A DNA stretch of 64,000 bases from Acidiphilium sp. C61. GTDB taxonomy: Bacteria > Pseudomonadota > Alphaproteobacteria > Acetobacterales > Acetobacteraceae. A model generated the notes under the pieces. That model did no database searches. It was not told the origin of the DNA and was given only the letters and a program-made list of their open reading frames with translations. Where the stretch lies: assembly GCF_902712915.1 (NCBI RefSeq), contig NZ_CACTIA010000005.1, positions 1,178,001 through 1,242,000 on the forward strand, read 5' to 3'. Shown in pieces: positions 8,332 through 16,706 of this stretch. Position 1 is the first letter of the stretch; each line of letters begins with the position of its first letter. The position numbers and the translations under genes are program-made.

Positions 8332-8434
8332 AGCGCCTTCCGATCCTTCTCGATCGGATGTCGTGCTCTATCCTGTTGGTCATCAGAGCATCTTTATCCG
8401 ATCAGATGAGTCCATCTGATCCGATGATGTTCTG
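8329..8434 (+). repeat. Bipartite hairpin repeat, copy B, between two convergent genes
   Basis: Left module about 8330-8370 (AGAGC...CCGATCC...GATCGGATG...GTGCTCT), linker ATCCTGTTGGTCATC, right module about 8385-8433 (AGAGCATCTTTATCCGATCAGATG / CATCTGATCCGATGATGTTCT). Its left end is the TAG stop of the DUF190 gene. On the other strand the right module is translated as the last residues of the RND pump, whose TGA stop lies at 8383-8385 in the linker. It could act as a two-way terminator. Confidence 0.85.
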
Positions 8435-11400
8435 ACGAGGCACAGCAGCGCCGGCAGGGCGAACAGCACCAGCGGAAACGCAACCGCGAATCCCGAGATC
8501 ACCGCGATGGCGAGCGGCTGCTGCATGCCGCTGCCCTCGCCGATGCCGAGTGCGAGCGGCAACAGCGTCAGGATCGCGGCAAGCGTGGTCATCGCGATCG
8601 GGCGCAGCCGGTTCCGGCTTGCCGCAACCAGCGCCTCGCGGGGAGCCTGATGCGCGGCAAGGCTCTGGTATTCCGAGATGTAGAAAATCGCCATTTCGGT
8701 CGCGAGCCCGACGATCATCGTCATCCCCATCAGCGCGGTTATGTTGAGCGCCACACCCGAGAGATCGAGCCCGATGAACACCGCAAGGCTCGAGAGCAGC
8801 GCGGTGGCGACGATCGCCCCGGCGATGACGAAGCTGCGATAGAGGAACAGCAGCAGCACGAACTCGGCCAGCACGGCGGCGACGAACACGCGGGCAAGGC
8901 CGATGAATGCCTTCTGTTGCTGGCGGTAGAGCCCGCCAAGCCGGTAGCTCATGCCCGCCGGCAGCAGTCCAGGCTGCGCCAGCACGCGGCGCACCGAAGC
9001 AATCGCCGCGGAAATGCCGCCGCCGCTGATCCGCCCCGTTACCGCGACGATCTGACGCAGATTGTCGCGGGCGATCTCCGGCCGGCCCGACACCGTCTTC
9101 AGCGTCGCGAACGCCCCGAGCGGCACCAGCGCGCCGGAGGGTGCGGCGAGCGGCAGGCGCAGCAGATCGTCGGTCTGCGCGAAGGCATCGCGCGGCAGTT
9201 CCAGCCGCACGCCGGTAAACCGATCCTGGCCCGGCAGCGCGGTGACCACGCTGCCGCGCAGCGCCGTCGCCACCAGCCGCTCTACGGCGGCGGGATCGAA
9301 GCCAAACATCGCCGCCTTCGCAGGATCGACATGGATGTCGATCGAGTCCCCGGCGATCACCACGCCGTCCTGCACGCCCACCACGCCCGGAATCCGGCCG
9401 ATCGCCGCTGCCACCCGCTTCGCCGTTTCATCCAGCCGCGCCGGGTCGCCATGCAGCTCGATCTCGATCGGCTCCGGCTGGCTGACAAGATCGCCAAGCA
9501 GGTCCGACATCAGCTGCGATTCGTCGAAATCGATGCCCGGCACACGGTCGGTGATCCGCTGGCGCAGCCGGTCCATCACCGTCCAGATCGGCGGTCGCTG
9601 CCCGAGCGGGCGAAGCTGGACGAAAATGTCGCCCTGATACGGCTCGTTGAGGTCGCCGCCGAGCCCGGCGCCGAGCCGGGTCGACCATGTCGCCACCGCC
9701 GGATCGGCGCGGAGAATATCCCCCACCTGGCGGATCTCGCGCGCCCCCTCGTCCAGCGAGGTGCCAGGACGCGCCTGGTAGTTGATCACGAACCCGCCCT
9801 CGTCCATCCGCGGCATGAAGCCGGTCGGCACCGCCGAATAGGCATAGGCGCCAGCCAGCACGAAGGGCACCAGCGCCACCAGCAGCCAGGCTGGCCGCCT
9901 CACCACAAGGTCGAGCACCCACCCATGCGTCCGCGCCAGCACCGACTCACGCGCGCCGCCGCCCGCGACCGGGTCGTGCCATTTGTCGAAATCGATCAGC
10001 CAGCGCGCCAGCACCGGCACCGCGAAGGCCGAGAACAGCCAGGAGGCGATCAGCGTGGAGGCCATGGTGATCGATAGCGCCTTGAAGAAGGCGCCGGTCA
10101 CGCCGGAGAGGAAGGCAAGCGGGACGAACACGATCAGCGTCGCCAGCGACGAGCCGGCAAGCGGTGCCAGGAATTCCTGCGCCGCCGCCAGCACCGCGCC
10201 GCGCGCCGCGATCCCGCCCGCGCGCCCGGCCCGCCGCGCGACATGCTCGATCATCACGATCGCATCGTCGATCACCAGCCCCACCGCCGCGGCAAGGCCA
10301 CCCAGCGTCATGATGTTGAAACTCATCCCCAACAGCGTGAGGATCAGCACCGCGGTCGCCATCGAGGCCGGCAGCACCAGCAGCGCGATCAGCGTGACAC
10401 GCCAGCTCCGCAGGAAGCCGATCAGCACCAGCCCTGCCAGCACCACGCCGATCGCGATCGCATCGCGGACCGAGCCGGCGGCAGCGGTCACCAGCGTGCT
10501 CTGGTCGTACCATTTCACCAGCCGCACGCCCGCCGGCAGCCGGGTCTCATAGGCCGCGAGCGCGCGGCGCACCGCTGCATCCACCTGAACGGCGTTGCCG
10601 CTGGGCTGCTGGAAGACCTGCAACGTCACCGCGCGGTGATTGTTCTCGCTCACCCGGTAATAACGCGGCACCCGGCCCATCTCGACCCGTGCCACCTGCC
10701 CGAGCCGCACCACCCCGTCCGGCCCGCCGCCGACCACGATCCGCCGCACCTGCGCCATGGTTCGCAGCGTGTTCTGCTGCACCACCAGATAAAGACTGTC
10801 ATGATCGGCGAGCCGGCCGACCGAGGCGAGCACGTTCGACCGCGATACCGCCTGCTCGACACTCGTCAGCGTCACATGCATCGCGGCGAGCTTCGCCGGA
10901 TCGACGACGACATGCACCTCCGGCGTGTCGCCCCCCTGCACGCCGATCTTGGCCACACCGGGAATCCGCTCGAGTACCGGGACGATGTGATATTGCGCGA
11001 TCGTCCTGAGATCCGCCTCCGAAATGCTGTGCGAGATCAGCGCATAGGCGATGATGGGAAACACGGTCGGGTCCATCCGCCGCACCACGTAGCGCGTGCC
11101 CTTGGGCAGGTCGGGCAATTGCTGCGCCAGCGCGGCGTCGACCTCGAGCGTTGCCGCCCGCATGTTGGTTCCCCAGTCGAAATCGATGAAAGCCTGCATC
11201 GATCCGCGCGAGGTGGTCAAGCGCACACCGCGCACGCCGGGCAGCGCCCGCAACGCCTGCTCGACCGGCTGGGTCACCTGCAGCATCATCTGATGCGCCG
11301 GCCGCGCCCCTGAATCGATGTTGATCCGCACCCGCGGGAACGAGGTGCGCGGGAACAGCCCCACTGGCAGGGATACCGCGCTGACCGCCCCGGCCAGCGC

Positions 11401-11466
11401 GAGGCACGCCATCAGGAACAGGACCGCCTTCTGCTGGCGGGCGAGGAACGCGGCGAAGTCCGGCAT
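8383..11466 (-). CDS. RND family efflux pump (inner-membrane transporter)
   Basis: 1027 residues, the usual RND size. There is one N-terminal helix, two large periplasmic regions and two six-helix bundles. The proton-relay acidic pair is present in helix 4 (GLVIDDAIVMIEH, about residues 400-408). The early PRVRINIDSGARPAHQMMLQVTQPVEQALRALPGV segment resembles both heavy-metal (CusA/CzcA) and multidrug members; no metal-binding methionine cluster is obvious, so the substrate is undecided. It ends the operon outer-membrane factor-adaptor-pump and its start overlaps the adaptor's stop. The last 14 or so residues (SSDQMDSSDRIKML) come from a hairpin repeat, so the C-terminus is acquired sequence. 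Confidence 0.92.
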   Translation of the reverse strand: MPDFAAFLARQQKAVLFLMACLALAGAVSAVSLPVGLFPRTSFPRVRINIDSGARPAHQMMLQVTQPVEQALRALPGVRGVRLTTSRGSMQAFIDFDWGTNMRAATLEVDAALAQQLPDLPKGTRYVVRRMDPTVFPIIAYALISHSISEADLRTIAQYHIVPVLERIPGVAKIGVQGGDTPEVHVVVDPAKLAAMHVTLTSVEQAVSRSNVLASVGRLADHDSLYLVVQQNTLRTMAQVRRIVVGGGPDGVVRLGQVARVEMGRVPRYYRVSENNHRAVTLQVFQQPSGNAVQVDAAVRRALAAYETRLPAGVRLVKWYDQSTLVTAAAGSVRDAIAIGVVLAGLVLIGFLRSWRVTLIALLVLPASMATAVLILTLLGMSFNIMTLGGLAAAVGLVIDDAIVMIEHVARRAGRAGGIAARGAVLAAAQEFLAPLAGSSLATLIVFVPLAFLSGVTGAFFKALSITMASTLIASWLFSAFAVPVLARWLIDFDKWHDPVAGGGARESVLARTHGWVLDLVVRRPAWLLVALVPFVLAGAYAYSAVPTGFMPRMDEGGFVINYQARPGTSLDEGAREIRQVGDILRADPAVATWSTRLGAGLGGDLNEPYQGDIFVQLRPLGQRPPIWTVMDRLRQRITDRVPGIDFDESQLMSDLLGDLVSQPEPIEIELHGDPARLDETAKRVAAAIGRIPGVVGVQDGVVIAGDSIDIHVDPAKAAMFGFDPAAVERLVATALRGSVVTALPGQDRFTGVRLELPRDAFAQTDDLLRLPLAAPSGALVPLGAFATLKTVSGRPEIARDNLRQIVAVTGRISGGGISAAIASVRRVLAQPGLLPAGMSYRLGGLYRQQQKAFIGLARVFVAAVLAEFVLLLFLYRSFVIAGAIVATALLSSLAVFIGLDLSGVALNITALMGMTMIVGLATEMAIFYISEYQSLAAHQAPREALVAASRNRLRPIAMTTLAAILTLLPLALGIGEGSGMQQPLAIAVISGFAVAFPLVLFALPALLCLVRTSSDQMDSSDRIKML

Positions 11467-12512
11467 CAGTATCCCGGCTCCGCCTGCACGCGCACGGCAA
11501 TTCCGGGTTGCAGCTGGGCATTCCCCGCGACCACGACCGGCAGAGACGGGTCGACCGGGCCGGCGACGATGCTCTCGCCATGCGCGCTCGCCAGCACGTG
11601 AACGATCACCCGCACCGCGTGACCGTCCCGTATCTGCCAGATCACCTCGCGCCCCTCCGCGGGCAGCGCCGCATCACGCGGCACGATCACGCCACGCACC
11701 GTGCCGGTGTCGATACGCGCGCGGACCATGCCGCCGATCAGCGCCTGCGCGGCGCCGAGCCCGACCGTCGCATCGACCAGCCCCGTCCGCGGATCGACCT
11801 CGCCTGACACCAGATCGATCCGCCCGCGCAATACAGCACCGCCAAACACACTCACCGATGCCGGCTGCCCCGCGGCGAGGCGCCGGGCCGCCGCCGGATC
11901 GACGCCGACGACCGCGACCAGCGCCGCCCGCCGCACCACCGTCGCGATCGCCGTCCCCGGCTGCAGCGCGGCGCCGGGTGCGGTTGAAATCGCGGTCACG
12001 ATGCCGGCAAACGGCGCCTCGACCGCAGCCGTGGCCCGATCCGCACCCTCGCGCTTCAACGCATCGAGCGTCGCACGCGCCGCCTGCGCCGCCTGTTCCG
12101 CCTGCGCCAGCTGGATCCGGGTGGCGAGATGCTGCGCCAGCAGCGCCCGCGTGTGGGCGAGTATCCGCAGCGCCCCATCCCGCGCCGCGACGGCCTGTGC
12201 ATAGGCGGCTCGCGTCGCCGCCGCGGCGGCGATCCGGGCGATCACCTGCCCCTTGCGGACAGCCATGCCCGGCCGCGCGTCGATCGCCGTCACAACCGCT
12301 TCGTAAAAGGTCGTGAGCGTCCGCGCCGCACCCGCCCCTGGCGCGATGTGGCCATAGGCTGTGATCGTGTGTTTCAGCGCGCCCCTTGTTACCGGAATGG
12401 TAGTGACCAGCACGCTCGGCTCGTCCGCCAGCGCGGCATTGCCCGCGAACCCGGCAACGGCCACCAGCACCAAGGTAAGACGCCGCACACCGGAGCAGAA
12501 AAATCGTGTCAT
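11466..12512 (-). CDS. RND periplasmic adaptor (membrane fusion protein)
   Basis: 348 residues. A signal peptide (about 1-29, ending ALA|DEP) is followed by lipoyl half-motifs (VTRGALKHTITAYGHIAP near the start and VEAPFAGIVTAISTAPGAALQPG in the middle), an alanine-rich alpha-hairpin (about 95-155) and beta-barrel domains. It links the RND pump to the outer-membrane channel. It lies 4 bases after the TolC-like gene and its stop overlaps the pump start, so the three are co-translated. No metal-binding N-terminal domain is seen. Confidence 0.88.
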   Translation of the reverse strand: MTRFFCSGVRRLTLVLVAVAGFAGNAALADEPSVLVTTIPVTRGALKHTITAYGHIAPGAGAARTLTTFYEAVVTAIDARPGMAVRKGQVIARIAAAAATRAAYAQAVAARDGALRILAHTRALLAQHLATRIQLAQAEQAAQAARATLDALKREGADRATAAVEAPFAGIVTAISTAPGAALQPGTAIATVVRRAALVAVVGVDPAAARRLAAGQPASVSVFGGAVLRGRIDLVSGEVDPRTGLVDATVGLGAAQALIGGMVRARIDTGTVRGVIVPRDAALPAEGREVIWQIRDGHAVRVIVHVLASAHGESIVAGPVDPSLPVVVAGNAQLQPGIAVRVQAEPGY

Positions 12513-12516
12513 GACA

Positions 12517-13878
12517 TCAGTCCTTGGCGGGGCCAGAGAGGGAGCGAATCATCGGCAGGCCGGCGCCGAGCAGCGTGCGCAGCGATACGCGCCCGGCCGC
12601 GATCCGGCCCCGGAGGTCGATCGCCTCGGCCTGCCGGTTCGCCGCCGCATCGATCAGGTCGGCCTCGGCGCGGGCATCGACCAGCCCCGCCGCATAGGCG
12701 AGCCGCGCCGCCGCCGCATCGCGCCGGGCGATTGCCGCGCGCCGCGCCGCCTGGCGATATTCCGCGCCAAGCAACGTCAGCGCCTGTTGCGCCGCTTCCG
12801 CCTGTCCTGCCGCCTGGTCGAGTGCGGCGCGGAAGGCGGCTTTGAGTTGCCGGCGCGAGGCCCGCGCAACCGCGATCGCGCCGCGCTGGCCATCGAACAG
12901 CGGCAGGTCGAGCGTGATCGTCGGCCCCAGACTGGCCACCCGCGTCGTGTCGGTCCCGCCATTCACCGCGAGCGAGACCAGCGGGAACTGCGCGCGGATC
13001 GCAGCGCGCAGATCGGCATTCGTCGCTCGATAGCCGTAGCGCAGGGCGATCAGGTCGGGCCGCCGCCGGGCGAGATTGCCGACCAGCGCCGCCACACGCC
13101 GGGCCGGCAGCGGGGCGATGTCCGGTGCCGCGACCGGCAGGTCGGCGCCGGGTGCGAGGCCGAGCAGCGCGGCAAGGGCCGCGTGATCGGCCTGCTCCTG
13201 CTGCGCGATCGCATCCCGCGCTGTGTCGATCCCGGCGAGACTCGCCGCCGCCGTCGCCCCCGCGCCAATCGCAAGATTTCCCTGCCGGATCGCGGCGCGC
13301 GATGCGCGGTCGAGCCCGACCAGCGCGCTGCGCGCCCGGTCCAGCGCGGCCAGCCGTCGCCGCTCGTCCCAGAGGCCGATCGCCAGAATCTCCGCCTTCG
13401 CCGCCACTTGCCATTCCTGCCATTCGAACCGCGCCGCCGCCGCGGCGGTCCGCGCCCGGGCGGCGGAAAGGCGCGGGCCGCGTGTCACCAGCGCCGCGAT
13501 GTCCTGGGTGATGCCGCCGGAGATCGACGGCGCGACCGCCGGCCCGCCGAGCAGGGCGGCGAACCCGCCGCTCACCTGCGGATCGGGCAGCAGCCCGGCG
13601 GCAAATTGCCGGGCGGCAGCGAGCCGCACCCCCGCCCGCCCGGCGGCCAGCGCCGGATCGTTCAGCACGGCGAGTGCGGCATAGTCCTCGGGCGTCAGGG
13701 CACCGCGCGCCGCAATCGTCCCGCCGCCCGGCAGCGCGCGGTCGAGTGCCGCAAGCGACCCGGCGGGGGATGGGTGCAGCGCGAGCGGCTCAGGGTGAAA
13801 ACTGGCGCAGGCGGACAGGCCGAGCAGCGCGGCAAGGCCGGCGAAGCGGCGGAGAGAAGCGAGGGGAGAACCGATCAC
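12517..13878 (-). CDS. TolC-type outer-membrane efflux factor (lipoprotein)
   Basis: 453 residues. The N-terminus ends in LLGLSACASF, a lipobox with Cys about 24, so it is probably a lipoprotein of the NodT/OprM kind. Two similar alanine-rich halves with long helices (about 60-235 and 260-450) are the outer-membrane efflux protein repeats; LARRRPDLIALRYGYRATNADLRAAIRAQFP is the conserved mid-region motif. It is first in the RND operon. Divergent, 133 bases away, is a response regulator/kinase pair that probably controls it. Confidence 0.88.
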   Translation of the reverse strand: MIGSPLASLRRFAGLAALLGLSACASFHPEPLALHPSPAGSLAALDRALPGGGTIAARGALTPEDYAALAVLNDPALAAGRAGVRLAAARQFAAGLLPDPQVSGGFAALLGGPAVAPSISGGITQDIAALVTRGPRLSAARARTAAAAARFEWQEWQVAAKAEILAIGLWDERRRLAALDRARSALVGLDRASRAAIRQGNLAIGAGATAAASLAGIDTARDAIAQQEQADHAALAALLGLAPGADLPVAAPDIAPLPARRVAALVGNLARRRPDLIALRYGYRATNADLRAAIRAQFPLVSLAVNGGTDTTRVASLGPTITLDLPLFDGQRGAIAVARASRRQLKAAFRAALDQAAGQAEAAQQALTLLGAEYRQAARRAAIARRDAAAARLAYAAGLVDARAEADLIDAAANRQAEAIDLRGRIAAGRVSLRTLLGAGLPMIRSLSGPAKD

Positions 13879-14011
13879 GCGTGGTTGGATGCCGGAGCGC
13901 AGCTGCCCCGCAGCTTACATGCAGTTTGTGATTCGGTAATGTTTCCCGTCGCGGCTTGACCGGCGCGCCGGTACCATGATCCTCCGCTCCGTGCATGACC
14001 GGACCGATGCG
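13879..14011. promoter_or_regulatory. Divergent promoter region of RND operon and two-component system
   Basis: 133 bases between the divergent starts of the RND operon and the response regulator. By the usual logic of such pairs, the regulator's binding sites should be here. I could not pick out a clear direct or inverted repeat by eye. Confidence 0.35.
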
Positions 14012-14716
14012 ATGACGCAACCCAGCCTGGCCATTCTGCTGGTCGAGGACGACGACCTGACAGCGAATCTCGTGCGCGCCGCGCTTGGCGCCGAGGGGCA
14101 TCTCGTCGCTGTTGCCGGCGATGGCAGGGAAGGCCTGCTGCGCGCCGCCGCCGGCCACGCGGGCAGGGCCTGGGATCTGCTGATCGTCGATCGCATGTTG
14201 CCGGGCCTCGATGGTCTCGCTCTGATCCGCACCCTGCGCGGCGCCGGCCTGAGCATGCCGGCGCTGTTCCTCACCGCCCTCGGCGGCATCGACGACCGGG
14301 TGGAGGGCCTGCGCGCCGGCGGCGATGACTATCTCGTCAAGCCCTTCGCCGCCGCCGAACTCGCCGCCCGCGTCGCCGCCCTGGCCCGGCGCGGCGAGAT
14401 GCGCCCCTCCGGGCCGGTGCTCCGGGTCGAGGATCTCGAACTCGACCGGCTCACCCGCGCCGTCAGCCGCGCCGGCCGGCGCATCGACCTGAAGCCCCGC
14501 GAATACGAGGTGCTGGAATACATGATGCGCCATGCCGGCCGCGTGGTGACGCGGACGATGCTGCTCGAGGATGTCTGGAACTTCCATTTCGACCCGCGCA
14601 CCAGCGTGGTGGAGTCGCATGTCTCCCGGCTGCGCGCCAAGCTCGGGGCGGGCGCCGGGCGCGAGCTGCTGCACACCGTGCGCGGCGCCGGATACCGCAT
14701 CGGCGATCCCGCATGA
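14012..14716 (+). CDS. OmpR/PhoB-family response regulator
   Basis: 234 residues from ATG 14012 (MTQPSLAILLVEDDD); an upstream in-frame ATG at 13976 would add 12 residues. The receiver has acidic residues EDD at 12-14, the phosphoacceptor Asp60 (LLIVDRMLPGLDG) and Lys110 (DDYLVKPFAA). The C-terminal winged helix contains LKPREYEVLEYMMRHAGRVVTR and VVESHVSRLRAKL...VRGAGYRI. The histidine kinase gene overlaps its stop by ATGA. The position divergent from an RND operon suggests it switches that pump on in response to a metal or toxic compound. Confidence 0.93.
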   Translation: MTQPSLAILLVEDDDLTANLVRAALGAEGHLVAVAGDGREGLLRAAAGHAGRAWDLLIVDRMLPGLDGLALIRTLRGAGLSMPALFLTALGGIDDRVEGLRAGGDDYLVKPFAAAELAARVAALARRGEMRPSGPVLRVEDLELDRLTRAVSRAGRRIDLKPREYEVLEYMMRHAGRVVTRTMLLEDVWNFHFDPRTSVVESHVSRLRAKLGAGAGRELLHTVRGAGYRIGDPA

Positions 14717-16122
14717 CTCGGCTCTGGCCGGCACCCGGTCACCCCGCGATCCTGCGCACCTCCGGCGTGCGTCTCGCCGCGCTCGGCGCCGCCGTGGCGG
14801 CGATGGGCGCCGTCATCGTCTTCGTCGTCATCTATTATGGAACCCTTGGCTCCCTGCGACAGACGCTCGATGCTTCGATCACCAACGAGATCGGCGAGAT
14901 CCTGCCGCAGGGGACGGCAACGCCTGCCGCGGAGGCCGCCGGCGCCATCAACGCGGCCCTCGCGGAGAAGCCGTTCCGCATCTTCTACGCGCTTTCCGGG
15001 CCGAACGGCGCCGCCCTCGCGGGCAATCTGCGCCTCCCGCTGCCCGCGCCCGGCTGGCACACGCTGGACACGCCGGCCGGCGGCGCCTTCGCCCAAGGGG
15101 TGATGGAACTGCGCGTCCTCGTGGTCCGCCTGCGCGACGGCGCGTCGCTGCTCGTCGGCGTCGACGGCACGATGATCCGCCGGCTGAACGACCTGATCCG
15201 CCGCAGCTTCCTGATCGGCTTCGGCCTCACCCTCAGCCTTGGCCTCGCCGCCGGAATCGGTTTCGGCCGCAAGGCCCTCGCGCGGGTGAACGCGGTCAGC
15301 CTCGCCAGCCGCGAGATCATGGCCGGCGACCTCTCCCGCCGCATCCCGCTCGCCGGCAGCGGCGACGAGTTCGACCGCCTGGCCGAAACCGTGAACGCGA
15401 TGCTCGACCGCATGCAGCATCTGATGGAAAATCTCGCAGCCGTCGGCAACGAGATCGCCCATGATCTCCGCTCGCCACTCGCCCGGTTGCGCGAAACCCT
15501 CGAACTCGCGCTGCGCGACCCCGAGCCGGCGGCGACCGGGACAGCCATCGCCGAGGCGATCGCGCAGGTCGACGGCGCGCTGGCGCTCTGCGGCGCCGTC
15601 CTCCGCCTCGCCCAGATCGAAACCGGTGCCCGCCGTGCCTCCTTTTCCAACATCGATCTGACCGACCTGCTGAACCGCCTGGTCGAGACCTACGAGACCG
15701 TGGCGGAGGAGGCGGGCCACCGTCTCATCGCGCAGGTCACGCCTCGCCTCGCCATCCGCGGCGATGCCCAGCTCCTCAATCAGATGTTCGCCAACCTGAT
15801 CGAGAACGCGATGACCCATGCGGGCGGCCCGGCGCGCATCGGCCTCGTCGCCCGCGCTGAAGCGACGCGCGTGACGGTTCGCCTGACCGATGACGGCCCT
15901 GGCATTGCGCCGGACCACCGTGGTGCCGCGCTGCGCCGCTTCGGCCGGCTCGACCCGGCGCGCCATCGGCCCGGTTACGGCCTCGGCCTGCCGCTCTCCG
16001 CCGCCATCGCCGAACTGCACGATGCTGTCTTCACGCTTGACGATGCCACCCAGGGCGCGAACCGCCCGGGCCTCACCGTCACCCTCGTCTTTCCGGCGAG
16101 CAACGCCCCCAGACCGGGGTAA
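14713..16122 (+). CDS. Sensor histidine kinase, partner of the upstream regulator
   Basis: 469 residues. Two membrane helices (about 20-45 and 170-195) bound a roughly 120-residue periplasmic sensor, followed by a HAMP domain, the H box NEIAHDLRSPLARL with His250, the N box ANLIENAMTHAGG, and G boxes DDGPGIAP and GYGLGLPLS. It overlaps the response regulator by 4 bases and so is co-translated. The size and layout fit sensors such as CusS or CzcS, but the ligand-binding residues cannot be read from the sequence. Confidence 0.93.
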   Translation: MTRLWPAPGHPAILRTSGVRLAALGAAVAAMGAVIVFVVIYYGTLGSLRQTLDASITNEIGEILPQGTATPAAEAAGAINAALAEKPFRIFYALSGPNGAALAGNLRLPLPAPGWHTLDTPAGGAFAQGVMELRVLVVRLRDGASLLVGVDGTMIRRLNDLIRRSFLIGFGLTLSLGLAAGIGFGRKALARVNAVSLASREIMAGDLSRRIPLAGSGDEFDRLAETVNAMLDRMQHLMENLAAVGNEIAHDLRSPLARLRETLELALRDPEPAATGTAIAEAIAQVDGALALCGAVLRLAQIETGARRASFSNIDLTDLLNRLVETYETVAEEAGHRLIAQVTPRLAIRGDAQLLNQMFANLIENAMTHAGGPARIGLVARAEATRVTVRLTDDGPGIAPDHRGAALRRFGRLDPARHRPGYGLGLPLSAAIAELHDAVFTLDDATQGANRPGLTVTLVFPASNAPRPG

Positions 16123-16150
16123 GGGTAGCGCCGACGAGCAGGAGACGATT

Positions 16151-16624
16151 TCAGGTCAGGGGTTTTCCCTCCGCCATGCCGTTGCGCGCGGAACCGCGGA
16201 TCAGGCGCCGATACCGCTGGATGCGCGTCAGCAGGTGCCGTAACTCGGGACCGATCTGCTCCAGCTCGTCCAGATGCGTCTGCGACAGCGCGGCGAGCCT
16301 CGCCTCCCCGCTTTCGGTCAGCGCCAGCCGCACCCGCCTCCCATCCTCCGGATCGGTCGTCCGCGCCACGAAGCCGGCGGCCACCAGCCGGTCGACCAGT
16401 TCCACCGTGCTGTTGTGCTGCAGGATCAGGAACGCCGCGAGGTCGGACACGCTGGCGCTCCCCCGCCCCTGCATGGCGCGGATGCCGAGCAGCGCCTGGT
16501 GCTGGCGCGGCGTCAGCCCGTCGCGCCGGACGGCGGCCTCGCTGAAGGCGAGGAACTTCCGCAGGGCGAAGCGGAACGATGCCAGCATCTCGTAGTCCTC
16601 GTCGGTCAAACACGCATCAGCCAT
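16151..16624 (-). CDS. MarR-family transcriptional regulator
   Basis: 157 residues with the MarR winged helix: TPRQHQALLGIRAMQGRGSASVSDLAAFLILQHNSTVELVDRLVAAGFVAR and the wing DPEDGRRVRLALTESGEARL. AGAGGAG lies just upstream of the ATG at 16624. It is divergent from a ClC chloride channel gene, and a perfect 8-bp inverted repeat lies between them, the standard layout for autoregulation and control of the neighbour. The ligand is unknown. Confidence 0.92.
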   Translation of the reverse strand: MADACLTDEDYEMLASFRFALRKFLAFSEAAVRRDGLTPRQHQALLGIRAMQGRGSASVSDLAAFLILQHNSTVELVDRLVAAGFVARTTDPEDGRRVRLALTESGEARLAALSQTHLDELEQIGPELRHLLTRIQRYRRLIRGSARNGMAEGKPLT

Positions 16625-16652
16625 GCTGTCTCCTCTTCCCGGCGGGTTGTTG

Positions 16653-16671
16653 TATATCGTATTACGATATA
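16653..16671. promoter_or_regulatory. Palindromic operator between marR and clc
   Basis: TATATCGT-ATT-ACGATATA is a perfect inverted repeat of 8 bases with a 3-base centre, in an AT-rich island about 30 bases from the marR start and 36 bases from the chosen channel start. MarR dimers bind palindromes of this length, so it is a likely operator for both divergent genes. Confidence 0.7.
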
Positions 16672-16706
16672 TGGCCAGCTCTTCCCTGCCCCGGAGTCCG
16701 CGATCA

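Noticed and set aside
14329..16020. 563-codon minus-strand frame opposite the sensor kinase
   Set aside because: Kinase motifs on the plus strand are intact and the antisense frame is compositional only.
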